DNA from: Actinomadura sp. 6K520
GTDB lineage: Bacteria; Actinomycetota; Actinomycetes; Streptosporangiales; Streptosporangiaceae
Length of the DNA stretch: 64,000 nucleotides
Direction of reading: 5' to 3'
Assembly: GCF_004349245.1 (NCBI RefSeq)
Contig: NZ_SMLC01000004.1
Span: 1 to 64,000 of the forward strand
In this document: one piece after another, positions 46,574 through 56,946 of the stretch
How the letters are laid out: the number at the start of each line of letters is the position of its first letter
How positions within the stretch are numbered: the first letter of the stretch is position 1
Notes under the pieces: model-generated
Told to the model about the DNA's origin: nothing
The model's input: the letters and a program-made list of their open reading frames with translations, nothing else
Database searches by the model: none
Program-made: the position numbers and the translations under genes

Positions 46574-47536
46574 GTGTATCGACGGAATGAATCATCCGGG
46601 ACGTTGCTGGTGCTCGCCGCCGGGGTGCTCTGGGGGACGGTCGGGCCGGCGCAGGTGCTGGCGGAGTCGTCGGCGAGTCCGGTCGCGGTCGGGGGAGCCC
46701 GGATCTTCTCGGGCGGCCTGATCCTCGCCGCGCTGGTCCTCCTGACGAGGCCGCGGGCGTTCCGCGCGCTGACCCGGCGGACCTGGGGGCCGCTGCTGGC
46801 CGCGTCGGCCGCGACCGGCACGTTCCAGGCGGCCTTCTTCAGCTCGGTGAACCGCACGGGTGCCGCCATCGCGACCGCCGTCGTGTTCGGGCTGGCACCG
46901 GTCTCGACGGGGCTGTGCGAGCGGATCGTGCTGGGGACCGCACTGAGCCGCCGCTGGTGGGCGGGAACGGCCGGCGCGATCGGCGGCGTCGCGCTGCTGA
47001 TGGCCCCCGGCTCCGCCGGCGGCGCCGACCCCGCCGGAATCGCGCTGAGCCTCCTCGCCGGGACGTGCTTCGGCGTCTACACCGTGTCGGCCAAGGTCCT
47101 CACCGGCCGCGACGTGGGGATGACCGCCGCCGTCTCGGTGACGCTGCTCGCCGGGGGAGCGGTGCTGCTGCCGTGGACGCTGACCGAGCTGCCCGCACTC
47201 GCCGCACCCGGGTCGGCGGTGCTCGTGGCCTGGCTGGGGATCGCCGCCACCGCCGCCGCGTACATGTGCTTCGTCACGGGCCTGGAGCGCGTCACGGCGG
47301 CGGCCGCCGGGACGCTCAGCCTCGCCGAGCCGCTGGTGGCCGCCGCTCTCGCGATCCTCCTGCTCGGCGAGCGCATGTCGGCGCCCGTCGCGGCCGGGTC
47401 GCTGCTCCTGCTGGGCGGCCTGTTCGTCGTGTCGGTCCCGGCACGGTCACCGCGCGGGCGGCGGGCGGCTCGGTATGATGGGGCGCACGCGACTGGCGCA
47501 GTCAAGGTGGAGGCGACCACCGGGGAGCGTACGTAG
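46574..47536 (+). CDS. EamA/DMT-family metabolite transporter
   Basis: A 320-residue protein of ten predicted transmembrane helices made of two EamA repeats; repeat 1 opens GTLLVLAAGVLWGTVGPAQV, repeat 2 has GIALSLLAGTCFGVYTVSAK. Members export amino acids or other metabolites. It follows the Lrp/AsnC gene, which could control it. Unusually, its last 18 codons overlap the ZTP aptamer of glyA, so the C-terminal tail is encoded by riboswitch sequence. Confidence 0.85.
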   Translation: MYRRNESSGTLLVLAAGVLWGTVGPAQVLAESSASPVAVGGARIFSGGLILAALVLLTRPRAFRALTRRTWGPLLAASAATGTFQAAFFSSVNRTGAAIATAVVFGLAPVSTGLCERIVLGTALSRRWWAGTAGAIGGVALLMAPGSAGGADPAGIALSLLAGTCFGVYTVSAKVLTGRDVGMTAAVSVTLLAGGAVLLPWTLTELPALAAPGSAVLVAWLGIAATAAAYMCFVTGLERVTAAAAGTLSLAEPLVAAALAILLLGERMSAPVAAGSLLLLGGLFVVSVPARSPRGRRAARYDGAHATGAVKVEATTGERT

Positions 47537-47562
47537 TCCGCACACCGCGCGCCTGGGTGTAC
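47483..47562 (+). promoter_or_regulatory. ZTP (pfl) riboswitch upstream of glyA
   Basis: Conserved pfl elements are present in order: CGCGACTGGCG (47487-47497), a GGTGG/CCACC stem (47506-47519), GGGGAGCGTACG (47522-47533), then after a linker CCGCGCGCCTGGG (47545-47557). P1 pairs CGCACGC with GCGTACG, one mismatch. A GC hairpin (47562-47585) follows as possible expression platform, 31 bases before the glyA ATG. The class senses ZTP/ZMP, signals of 10-formyl-THF shortage, and is known upstream of glyA. Its 5' part lies inside the end of the EamA gene. Confidence 0.85.
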
Positions 47563-47615
47563 GGGCCCCCTCGTCGGGGCGCCCGAAGTCCCGGCGCCGA
47601 CAGCGGAGGCTCACC

Positions 47616-48883
<1,268 letters not shown>

Positions 48884-48887
<4 letters not shown>

Positions 48888-49672
48888 GCGCCGCGCAGCA
48901 CGGTGATCATGCGCCATGCCCCGGGGTCGGTGAGGGCCACCGCGTCCTCGCCGGCCCCGAAGTCGCCGTACTGCGCCACCGGGTCCAGGTCGCCGGCGAG
49001 GCGGACGGCGGCGTCGAGTTCCGTGGCCGACCAGAAGCGGTAGGGGACGACGTCGCGTATCACGAGGGTCGCGCCGTGGGCCTCGACCGTCACCGTGACG
49101 TGGTCGTCGGCGATCTGCGTCACCGGGTCGAGCCGGTCGGCGGGTTCGCCCCAGCGCACATCGGCGTGGACGCCGTCACGATCGACCGTCCAGGCCGTGC
49201 CGACGGTGGGCTCGTCGCCGAGCCGGTCCCGGGGGTGCGACATCTCGACGATGTAGAGGCCGCCGGGGGACAGGTGCGCGGCGGCCCGGCGCAGGTGCGC
49301 GACGAACGCGTCCAGCGTCATCAGGTGGGACGTCGAGTCGAGCATGGTCACGACGAGGTCGAACCGGCGGCCCAGGTCGAACCGGGTCATGTCGTCCCGC
49401 ACGACCTGCAGCTCGACGCCCTGGCGCTCCGCCGCGCGGGCCGCGTGGGCGCACATCTCCGGGTTCAGGTCGAGCGCGGTCGCCGCCAGGCCGCGGCGGG
49501 CGAACTCGCGGGCGTGCTCGGCCGGCCCGGCCGCCAGCTCCAGCACCGTCGCGGCCGGGCCGCCCGGACGGTGCTCGGCGCACCAGGCGAGCAGTACCTC
49601 GACCTCGGCGGGCACGTCGCGGAACGAGCACGCCAGCTCGTACGCCCAGGGATTGTCATAGATGCCGGTCAC
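48884..49672 (-). CDS. class I SAM-dependent methyltransferase
   Basis: A 262-residue protein starting at a GTG. It opens GIYDNPWAYELACSFRDV, a start shared by a group of small actinobacterial methyltransferases, and has the SAM motif I TVLELAAGPAEHAREFA (near residue 45), DLNPEMCAHA, and FDLVVTMLDSTSHL. Substrate unknown. Its start overlaps the end of the ACT-GNAT gene by 17 bp, so the two are likely co-transcribed. Confidence 0.85.
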
Positions 49673-50723
49673 CCGGCCATCCTGCCAGCGCGCCGGGCCC
49701 GGCCGGGCGCCCGTCCAGCCGCAGCCGGATCTCCACCACGGTGGGGTCGGCGGTGCGCCGCGTCCGGCCGCCGAGCGAGGTCAGTAGCCGGCGCATCCGG
49801 GTGTTCTCGCTCAGCGCGATCGCGCGCAGCTCCACCACGCCCCGGTCCCGGCCCAGCGCGACGAGCAGGTCCGCGAGGGCCCGGCCGAGGCCGCGGCCCT
49901 GCCAGCCGTCCTCCACGAGGAAGGCCATCTCGGCGACGCCGGGATCGAGGACGTGGATGAGGTGGGCGAGCGCGAGCAGCGACCCGTCCGGTCCCTCGGC
50001 GACGAGCGTGCGGCCGTAGGCGGGGTCGCGGAACCGTTCGATCGCCCGGCGCGGCGGAGCCGGCATCGGGCTGAAGTACCGCATCCGGCGGCTGTCCTGC
50101 GAGCAGCGCTCGTGCAGCGCCCGGACGCCGTCGTCGTCGTCCGCGCCGATGGGGCGGACGACGACCTGCGTCCCGTCGCGGAGCACGACGCGGCGCGGGA
50201 CGGGACTGCGCGGCGGAGCGGGCAGCGCGGACCGGACCAGCGCGTCCGCCCGCGCCGCCTCGGTCGCGGTGAACGGCAGCCCGAACCGGCGGAGCCGGAC
50301 CGCGCGCCCGCGTCCCACCGGGACGACGAGCACGTCGGCGTCCGCGCAGTCCCGGCGGGGGACGTCCCAGGAGGCGTCGTCGGCGCGGAGCAGCTCGCCG
50401 AGGATCGCGGGGACCGCGTCCGGCTCGGCGCGCAGCCGGGACGCCAGGACCAGGGCGCGGGTCGGCTCGTCCACCAGCTCGTGCGGCCGGGCGGGGCGGA
50501 CGGCCGTGCGCACCCCGCCGGCGGCGCCCAGCGTCTCGGCCAGCTCCCGGGCGCCGGGGCCGCCGTGCGGGACGTCCACGACGAACTCGTCCACCACACC
50601 GTCGGTGTCCAGCTGGACGGACAGGCCGAGGATGTTGGCGCCGCGCCGGCCGAGCGCGGCGGTGAGCAGGGCCAGGCGGCCGGGCCTGTCCTCGATCTCG
50701 GTGCGGATACGGAACAGTGGCAT
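49656..50723 (-). CDS. ACT domain-GNAT acetyltransferase fusion
   Basis: A 355-residue protein. Residues 1-75 form an ACT-like domain (RIRTEIEDRPGRLALLTAAL, GANILGLSVQLD), which usually binds amino acids. A less defined middle follows (75-185), and the C-terminal part is a GNAT domain (VVVRPIGADDDDGVRALHER; FLVEDGWQGRGLGRALADLL with the acetyl-CoA Q/RxxGxG/A loop; AIALSENTRMRRLL). This resembles amino-acid-regulated protein lysine acetyltransferases of actinomycetes, but with the ACT domain first. The target is unknown. Confidence 0.83.
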   Translation of the reverse strand: MPLFRIRTEIEDRPGRLALLTAALGRRGANILGLSVQLDTDGVVDEFVVDVPHGGPGARELAETLGAAGGVRTAVRPARPHELVDEPTRALVLASRLRAEPDAVPAILGELLRADDASWDVPRRDCADADVLVVPVGRGRAVRLRRFGLPFTATEAARADALVRSALPAPPRSPVPRRVVLRDGTQVVVRPIGADDDDGVRALHERCSQDSRRMRYFSPMPAPPRRAIERFRDPAYGRTLVAEGPDGSLLALAHLIHVLDPGVAEMAFLVEDGWQGRGLGRALADLLVALGRDRGVVELRAIALSENTRMRRLLTSLGGRTRRTADPTVVEIRLRLDGRPAGPGALAGWPGDRHL

Positions 50724-50887
50724 TGGAGCGTTCCCTTCACGGGGCCGGCGCCCGTTCGGTCCCGGCGTGTGTCGGCGACCAGGCTCGCCCACGCGTGTTA
50801 CGCGGCCGCTACGTCATGGTGTGCCCGCGGTTTCACATACCGGACGGGGACTTGAGCCCTCCCTGCCGAACGCCTAGCGTGCGGTGG

Positions 50888-51559
50888 GTGATCGACCCCG
50901 TGAGCGGTGAGCACGTCGACGACCGGCCTCCGCGCGGGCCCGCCGCGGCCCGGCTCCCCCTGCTTTTCCCCGGCTCCCTCAGCGACGAGCAGCGGCTCCT
51001 GTACGAGGCGCTGACCGGCGGACCGCGCGCCGCCGACCGCCTCCCCCCGTTCATGGCCGACGAGTCCGGACGGCTCCTCGGCCCGTTCAACGCCATGCTG
51101 TACAGCCCGTCCGTGGGGCTGCCGCTGCAGGACCTCGGTGCCGCGCTCCGCTTCCGGACCGCGTTCACCAAGCGCGAGCGGGAGATCGCGACGCTGGTCG
51201 TCGCCGCGCACGTCCGGTCCGACTACGAGTGGTACGCGCACGAGCGGATCGGGCGCCGCGCCGGGCTCCGCGACGACGAGATGGACGCGCTGCGCGAGGG
51301 CCGCGCGCCCATGTTCGCCGACGTCCGCGAACGGGTCGTCTACGAGGCGACGCGGCAGCTCGCCGCCGAGGACGACCTCGGCGACGCGGTGTTCACCGAG
51401 GCCGCCGCCACGCTCGGCCGCCCCGCCCTCGTCGAGCTCGTCACGCTCGTCGGCTACTACCGGGCGCTGGCGCTGCAGATGCGCGTCTTCCGGGTCGGCG
51501 TCCCGGACGGCATGACCCCGCCCGAGTGGCCCGCGGCGGACGGCGCCGGGGATGACTGA
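50888..51559 (+). CDS. carboxymuconolactone decarboxylase-family protein
   Basis: The 223-residue product shows the CMD/AhpD fold: LPPFMADESGRLLGPFNAML, then REREIATLVVAAHVRSDYEW-YAHERIGRRAG. The CxxC redox pair of AhpD is missing; the E-x-x-x-H pattern (YEWYAH) is kept, as in decarboxylase-type members. The start (GTG at 50888 or 50879) has no clear Shine-Dalgarno. It overlaps the next acetyltransferase gene by 8 bp. Confidence 0.8.
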   Translation: MIDPVSGEHVDDRPPRGPAAARLPLLFPGSLSDEQRLLYEALTGGPRAADRLPPFMADESGRLLGPFNAMLYSPSVGLPLQDLGAALRFRTAFTKREREIATLVVAAHVRSDYEWYAHERIGRRAGLRDDEMDALREGRAPMFADVRERVVYEATRQLAAEDDLGDAVFTEAAATLGRPALVELVTLVGYYRALALQMRVFRVGVPDGMTPPEWPAADGAGDD

Positions 51560-52157
51560 GGTGCTGCGCACGGTCCGGCTCGCGCTGCACCCGGTGACGA
51601 TGAGCGACCACGCCGCGCTGCTGACGCACTGGACGGAACCGCTCGTCCGCCGCCACCTGTTCGGCGACCGGACGATCTCCGCCGCCCAGGTGCGCGAGAT
51701 CATCGACGCCAGCGAGCGGGACTTCGCCACCGAGGGCTACGGGCTGTGGGCGCTGCGTCCCGCGCGCTGGAGCGGCGGGATCGACGGGCCGGCGGCGGGC
51801 GAGCCGCTGATCGGGATGGCCGGGCTCGGCCACCGCGACGGGCCGCTCGGCCACGGCGTGGACGTGGAGATCCTCTACAGCCTGCAGCCGGAGCGCTGGG
51901 GCCAGGGACTGGCGGCCGAGGCGTCCCGCGCGGTCCTCGACTACGCCTTCGGCGTGGTGGGGGTGCACCGGGTCACGGCCGAGATCGACATGGCGAACCC
52001 GGCGTCGGCGGAGATCGCCCTGCAGCTCGGGATGCGCCGCGGGCCGGACGGGCCCGCCGGTCCCGACGGCGCCGCCTACTACGCGGCCGACCGCTCCCGC
52101 TGGGTGGGGTCCCGCGGCGTCGTCGACGCGGTCCCCGGCTGCCCCGAGCCCGCCTAG
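51552..52157 (+). CDS. GNAT-family N-acetyltransferase (RimJ/RimL type)
   Basis: A 201-residue protein with TVRLALHPVTMSDHAALLTH at the start and the acetyl-CoA loop YSLQPERWGQGLAAEASRAV, then VHRVTAEIDMANPASAEIAL, which is the RimJ/L-like signature. It overlaps the CMD gene by 8 bp, so they form a pair. Target unknown. Confidence 0.85.
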   Translation: MTEVLRTVRLALHPVTMSDHAALLTHWTEPLVRRHLFGDRTISAAQVREIIDASERDFATEGYGLWALRPARWSGGIDGPAAGEPLIGMAGLGHRDGPLGHGVDVEILYSLQPERWGQGLAAEASRAVLDYAFGVVGVHRVTAEIDMANPASAEIALQLGMRRGPDGPAGPDGAAYYAADRSRWVGSRGVVDAVPGCPEPA

Positions 52158-52918
52158 GGCCGGACGAGCCGCTGCACGTCCCCGTACGACGGCGCGGGGT
52201 GGTCGCCGCCTTCGCCGGTGACGCCGAGGGCCGCGCTGACGGTGACCTGGAGCGCGCGGCGGAACAGCAGCGAGCCGGTGCTGACGCGGTGCACGCCGAG
52301 GCGGTCCATCCGGGCGTACTCGGTCCTGCCCGGCAGGTACAGGACGTTCAGCGGGACGTCCGTGGTGTCGAGGACGGCCCGGATGTCGGCGTCGTCCACG
52401 ATGCCGGGGACGAAGATCCCGTCCGCGCCCGCCTCCGCGAAGGCGCGGGCCCGCAGCAGCGTCTCGTCCCGGTCGGCGGCGCCCAGCCAGAACGTGTCGG
52501 TTCGGGCGTTGAGGAACACCTGCGGCGCGGCCTCCTTCACCGCCGCTATGACGGCGGCCTGGTGGCCGACCGGCGCGAGGGTGCCGTCGGCCCGCCCGTC
52601 CTCCAGGTTGACCCCGGCGATCCCGAGCGAGGCCAGTTCGGTGACGAGGGCGGCGACGTCCGCGGCCCGGGTGGAGAACCCGCCCTCGATGTCCACCGTG
52701 ACCGGCACGGGAAGGCGGGACAGGAGCCGGGCGAGCGCCAGCGTCTCCTCCCGCGTGCCCCCGGCCGCGTCGGTCTTGCCCGCCGCCGCGGCGACGCCGA
52801 GGCTGGTCGTCCCGATCGCGGGGAATCCGGCCCCGACCAGCGCCGCGCCGCTCGCGAAGTCCCACGCGTTGGGCAGGACCAGCGGATGATCACCGTGGTG
52901 CAGGTCGCGGAATCCCAT
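52154..52918 (-). CDS. isocitrate lyase/PEP mutase-superfamily protein
   Basis: A 254-residue TIM-barrel protein. Motifs: PLVLPNAWDFASGAALVGAG, TVDIEGGFS, GVNLEDGR (Mg ligand region), and FLNARTDTFWLG. The mobile active-site loop of isocitrate lyase (KKCGH) is replaced by KTDAAGG, so it is not an isocitrate lyase. Related members include carboxyPEP mutases and oxaloacetate decarboxylases; which reaction applies is open. Its end overlaps the convergent acetyltransferase gene by 4 bp. Confidence 0.83.
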   Translation of the reverse strand: MGFRDLHHGDHPLVLPNAWDFASGAALVGAGFPAIGTTSLGVAAAAGKTDAAGGTREETLALARLLSRLPVPVTVDIEGGFSTRAADVAALVTELASLGIAGVNLEDGRADGTLAPVGHQAAVIAAVKEAAPQVFLNARTDTFWLGAADRDETLLRARAFAEAGADGIFVPGIVDDADIRAVLDTTDVPLNVLYLPGRTEYARMDRLGVHRVSTGSLLFRRALQVTVSAALGVTGEGGDHPAPSYGDVQRLVRP

Positions 52919-52993
52919 GCCGCCGACTCTAGGGCGGCCTCGTTTCGACGCCGGCCGAAGCGTGCCGCGGGGCGCCGGGACGAGGCCGGGGCC

Positions 52994-53725
52994 TCAGGGG
53001 GAGCCGACCGGGCCGCCGCGCCACTCCGGCAGCGGGGCGCGGCCGGCCGCCACGTCGAAGGCGGCGCGGGCGAGGAGCCGGGTCGAGTCGAGCGTGGGCA
53101 GCGGCGAGACGTCGGGCGTCACCAGGAGGGGGATCTCCGTGCACACCAGCGCGACGGCGTCGCAGCCGCGCTCGGCGAGGCCCTCGATGACCCGCACGTA
53201 CGCGCGGCGCGAGTCCTCGGTGAAGACGCCGTTGACCAGTTCCTCGAAGATGATCCTGTGCACGGTGTCCCGGCCGGCGGCGTCCGGGACCTCGGCGGCG
53301 ATGCCGCGCGCCGCCAGCTCGCGCGGGTAGACCGGACCCTCCATCGTGTAGCGGGTGCCGAGGACGCCGACGCGCGTCCGGCCGTCGCGGGCGGCCCGGC
53401 CGGCGACGACCTGCGCGATGTGCAGGCCGGGCAGCGGCAGGTCGCCGCCGGGCCGTTCGAGGGCCAGGTGCGCGGTGTTGTCCGGGCACACGAAGAAGTC
53501 CGCGCCCGCCGCCGCCAGGCGCCGGACGCTCTCCGCGAGCGTCGCCCGGATCGGGTCGTGGTCCCCGGCCTCCCACGCGGGCATGCTCCGCGCGAGGGCG
53601 ATGAGGTCGAGCGTCACGTCGGGATGGTCATCGGGCCCCAGCTCGCGGAAACCCTCCTGGCAGAAGGTCCGGAAGCACAGTGCGGCGCCTTCCGCGCTGT
53701 GGGCCAGTATGCCGAGGTGCCTCAC
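52994..53725 (-). CDS. aspartate/glutamate racemase-family protein
   Basis: A 243-residue protein beginning VRHLGILAHSAEGAALCFRT. The two catalytic cysteines of the family are in FFVCPDNTAH (near residue 80) and ALVCTEIPLLV (near residue 195). I use GTG 53725, which has GGGGGGAG 5-6 bases upstream; a longer in-frame ATG at 53788 lacks this support. Amino-acid specificity cannot be inferred. Confidence 0.84.
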   Translation of the reverse strand: MRHLGILAHSAEGAALCFRTFCQEGFRELGPDDHPDVTLDLIALARSMPAWEAGDHDPIRATLAESVRRLAAAGADFFVCPDNTAHLALERPGGDLPLPGLHIAQVVAGRAARDGRTRVGVLGTRYTMEGPVYPRELAARGIAAEVPDAAGRDTVHRIIFEELVNGVFTEDSRRAYVRVIEGLAERGCDAVALVCTEIPLLVTPDVSPLPTLDSTRLLARAAFDVAAGRAPLPEWRGGPVGSP

Positions 53726-53798
53726 GGCCGCTCCCCCCGTCGTGCCGAACGATCTTCCACCGAGATCATAGACGTGACGCCCGCTCATCTCCGCCGGC

Positions 53799-55931
53799 TC
53801 AGCTCGGGCGCTCCAGCGCGACCCGCGGGAGGCGCCTGGCCACCGGCCCCGGCAGCCACCAGGCCCACTTCCCGAGGAGCTGCATGATCGCCGGAACGAT
53901 GAGGCAGCGGATCACCACGGCGTCCAGGAGGACGGCGACCGCGAGGCCCAGGCCGAACTGCTGCAGCATCCGGCCCGGACTCAGGATGAACGCCGCGAAC
54001 ACGACGATCATGATGGCGGCGGCCGCGGTGATGACCCGGCCGGTGGCGGCCAGGCCCTCCCGGACGGCGTGCGCGGGTTCCCCGGTGCGTTCCCACTCCT
54101 CGTGGATCCGGGACACCAGGAACACCTCGTAGTCCATGGAGAGCCCGAACACGATCGCGAAGATCATCACGGGGATGAACGCCTCGATCGGGCCGGGTTG
54201 CGCGCCGAACCGCCCGTCCTGGAAGACCAGGGTGATGGCGCCCAGGGCGGCGGCGATCGACAGCAGGTTGAGCACCGCCGCCTTGAGCGGGATCAGCACC
54301 GAGCGGAACACCACCATGAGCAGGATCGCGGAGAGGCCGACGACCACGGCGACGAACAGCGGCATCCGGTCCGAGACCGAGTCGGCGAAGTCCAGGGTGG
54401 CGGCGGTGGGGCCGCCGACCAGGTACTCCGCGCCGGTCCGCTCGGACAGGCCCGGGAGGACGTCGTCGCGCAGACCGTGCACGAGGTCGGCGGTGGCCTC
54501 GTCCTGCGGCGCGCTCGCGGGGAACGCGATCACGGTGTGCACCTTGCCGTCCTCCGACGGGAACGGCGGGGTCGTGGCCGCGATGCCCTCGGCCTGCTCC
54601 AGCGTCTGCTGGAGCCCGGTGGCCGGGCCCTCGGTGACGACCACCAGGGGACCGTTGAAACCGGGCCCGAACCCCTCCGCCAGCAGGTCGTACGCCTGCC
54701 GGCTGGTGGAGGCCGGCGCGTCGTTGCCCGCGTCGGCGAAGCCGAGCCGCATGTCGAGGGCGGGGGCCGCCAGGGCGAGCAGGGCCGCGGCGGCGACGAG
54801 CAGCGCGGGGACGGGCCGCCGCTGCACGGCCGTGGCGAGCCGCCGCCACCCGTCGTCGCCGGTCCGGCCCGGGCGCTTGAGGACGTTCCGCTGGATCCGC
54901 TTCCCGAACACCGCGAGCAGGGCGGGCAGCAGGGTCAGCGAAGCGGCCATGGTGACCAGCACCATCAGCGCCACGGCCAGGGCCACGCCCTGGAGCGAGC
55001 CGAGGCCGAGGACGACCAGCCCCATCAGCGCGATGATCACGGTGCAGCCGGCGAAGAAGACCGTCCGGCCGGCCACGTCCAGCGCGACGCGCGTGGCGGC
55101 CGCGGGCTCCGCGCCGTCCCGCAGTTCCTGGCGGTACCGGTAGAAGATCAGCAGTGCGTAGTCCACGCCGACGCCCAGCCCGATCAGCATCATGATCGGC
55201 GGGGTGAAGTCGGCGACGGTGAACACGTGCGAGGCGAGCCCGATCAGCCCGACCGCGGCGCCGACCGCGAACAGGGCGGTGACCAGGGGGACCGCCGCGG
55301 CGATGAGGGAGCCGAACAGCAGGACCAGGATGACCAGCGCGGCGAGCATCCCCGCGCCCTCGGCGCCTCCGCCGCCCTCCTCCTGCGCACCGCGCACGGG
55401 ATCACCGCCGAGTTCGATCTGGAGGCCGTCCTGGGTCGCGCCCTGGGCGGTCTCGATGATCTCGGTGACGTGCTCGGCGGGCACGTCCTCGGCCGAGCCG
55501 TCGAGGGTGACGGTGGCGTAGCCGATGGTCCCGTCCGCGGAGAGGGAGCCGGGGCCCGGGGGCCGGACGTCGGCGACGCTCGGCAGCTCGCGCACCTTCG
55601 CCAGCATCCCGTCGATCGCGGCGCGGTCGCCGCCCAGCCCCTGGCGGTCCTTGAGGACGATCTGGACGGTGGCGCCCGCCTGGAGCGAGCCGTGCTCCTC
55701 CATGAGGTCGGCCGCGGCCTGGGAGTCGGTTCCCGGCAGCGAGAAGTCGTTGTGGTAGGCGGAACCGGCGGCCTGCGATCCGGCCGTGATCGCCACGACC
55801 GTCAGGGCCCACAGCAGGAGCGCGGCCCAGCGGTGGCGCTGCGACCAGGCGGCCGTGCGGCCGAAGACGCCGGTCCGGGCCGGTGCGGCCCCCGCGGAGC
55901 CCCCGCCGGAGGATTCTGTCTTCGCGGACAT
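53799..55931 (-). CDS. MMPL-family RND transporter
   Basis: A 710-residue transporter with two MMPL halves, each with about six membrane helices. The catalytic-type Asp-Tyr motifs are LGVGVDYALLIFYRYRQEL (TM4 of half 1) and VFGLSMDYEVFLVSRIHEEW (TM10). A large extracytoplasmic loop lies after the first TM. Start ATG 55931 follows GGGAGG by 9 bases. A two-component system lies upstream in the same orientation, so induction by it is plausible. Cargo (lipid, drug or pigment) unknown. Confidence 0.88.
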   Translation of the reverse strand: MSAKTESSGGGSAGAAPARTGVFGRTAAWSQRHRWAALLLWALTVVAITAGSQAAGSAYHNDFSLPGTDSQAAADLMEEHGSLQAGATVQIVLKDRQGLGGDRAAIDGMLAKVRELPSVADVRPPGPGSLSADGTIGYATVTLDGSAEDVPAEHVTEIIETAQGATQDGLQIELGGDPVRGAQEEGGGGAEGAGMLAALVILVLLFGSLIAAAVPLVTALFAVGAAVGLIGLASHVFTVADFTPPIMMLIGLGVGVDYALLIFYRYRQELRDGAEPAAATRVALDVAGRTVFFAGCTVIIALMGLVVLGLGSLQGVALAVALMVLVTMAASLTLLPALLAVFGKRIQRNVLKRPGRTGDDGWRRLATAVQRRPVPALLVAAAALLALAAPALDMRLGFADAGNDAPASTSRQAYDLLAEGFGPGFNGPLVVVTEGPATGLQQTLEQAEGIAATTPPFPSEDGKVHTVIAFPASAPQDEATADLVHGLRDDVLPGLSERTGAEYLVGGPTAATLDFADSVSDRMPLFVAVVVGLSAILLMVVFRSVLIPLKAAVLNLLSIAAALGAITLVFQDGRFGAQPGPIEAFIPVMIFAIVFGLSMDYEVFLVSRIHEEWERTGEPAHAVREGLAATGRVITAAAAIMIVVFAAFILSPGRMLQQFGLGLAVAVLLDAVVIRCLIVPAIMQLLGKWAWWLPGPVARRLPRVALERPS

Positions 55932-55936
55932 GCCGG

Positions 55937-56170
55937 TCAACCTCCCTGGCGGCCGCCGAGGCGGACGCCGATGACGGCGCCGAGCACGGCGCAGAGGACG
56001 GGCACGCCGATGAAGACGGCCAGCAGGGTGCCGGTGCCGTCCACGTCGAGCGTGTGGTCAAGGACGAAATGGGAGAAGGCGGCCACCGCCTCGGTGAGGA
56101 CGAACCCCGCCGCCCCGCCGGCGAGGAAGCCGACGACGGCGCCGGTGGCCTGTCTGGACATTGCACTCAT
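55937..56170 (-). CDS. small two-TM membrane protein upstream of MMPL
   Basis: A 77-residue protein with two glycine-rich helices (AVVGFLAGGAAGFVLTEAVA and LLAVFIGVPVLCAVLGAVIG) separated by HFVLDHTLDVDG. It ends 5 bases before the MMPL start, so it is likely co-translated. It may be a small partner of the transporter. Start: ATG at 56170 or 56161. Confidence 0.65.
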   Translation of the reverse strand: MSAMSRQATGAVVGFLAGGAAGFVLTEAVAAFSHFVLDHTLDVDGTGTLLAVFIGVPVLCAVLGAVIGVRLGGRQGG

Positions 56171-56259
56171 GCCGTCAGGTTCCGATCACGGCATGCCGTG
56201 CGGCATCGGCCTCCGGCGGGCACTTGCGGTACGCCGTGGGTTGCGGGGCCGCGGCCCGG

Positions 56260-56946
56260 CTACCCCGGCGGTTGCGGGTTGCCGGTCATCCAGCCCGGGT
56301 TCACCATGCCGGACTCGTAGGCCAGCACGACCAGCTGGGAGCGGTCCCGCACGTCCAGCTTGGACATGATGCGGCTGACATGCGTCTTCGCGGTGGCCGG
56401 GCTCAGCACGAGGCGGGCCGCGATCTCGTCGTTGCTGAGCCCGGCGGCGACCAGCGCCATGACCTCGCGCTCGCGGTCGGTGAGGGCCTTCAGGCGGGGG
56501 CCGGGCACGGGCGTCTCGACCCGCCCGGCGAACTCGGCGATCAGGCGGCGGGTGACCGACGGGGTGATCAGCGCGTCGCCCCGCGCCACGACCCGGACGG
56601 CGTGGATCAGCTCCTCCGGATCGGTGTCCTTGAGCAGGAACCCGGAGGCGCCGGCCCGGAGCGCCCCGTACACGTACTCGTCGAGGTCGAAGGTGGTCAG
56701 GATGACGACCCGGACGCCGTCCAGCCGCCGGTCGGCGGTGATCCGCCGGGTGGCCTCCAGCCCGTCCATGCCGGGCATCCGGATGTCCATCAGCGCCACG
56801 TCCGGGAGCAGTTCGCGGCACGCGGCGACGGCCTGCGCGCCGTCCGCGGCCTCACCGGCCACCGTGATGTCGTCCTCGTCGTCGAGGATGGACTTGAATC
56901 CCGCGCGCACCAGCCGCTGGTCGTCGGCCAGCAGAACCTTGATCAT
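56260..56946 (-). CDS. NarL/LuxR-family response regulator
   Basis: A 228-residue regulator. The receiver domain has the acidic pair KVLLADDQRLVR, the phospho-acceptor Asp in VALMDIRMPGMDG (near residue 54), and the Lys in GFLLKDTDPEE. The C-terminal LuxR HTH is LTDREREVMALVAAGLSNDE. It overlaps the histidine kinase gene by 4 bp. The divergent MMPL operon is the likely target. Confidence 0.92.
   Translation of the reverse strand: MIKVLLADDQRLVRAGFKSILDDEDDITVAGEAADGAQAVAACRELLPDVALMDIRMPGMDGLEATRRITADRRLDGVRVVILTTFDLDEYVYGALRAGASGFLLKDTDPEELIHAVRVVARGDALITPSVTRRLIAEFAGRVETPVPGPRLKALTDREREVMALVAAGLSNDEIAARLVLSPATAKTHVSRIMSKLDVRDRSQLVVLAYESGMVNPGWMTGNPQPPG

Noticed and set aside
47475..47615. 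An upstream extension of glyA to 47475
   Set aside because: The extra residues would be translated ZTP riboswitch sequence; GlyA homologues start near 47616.
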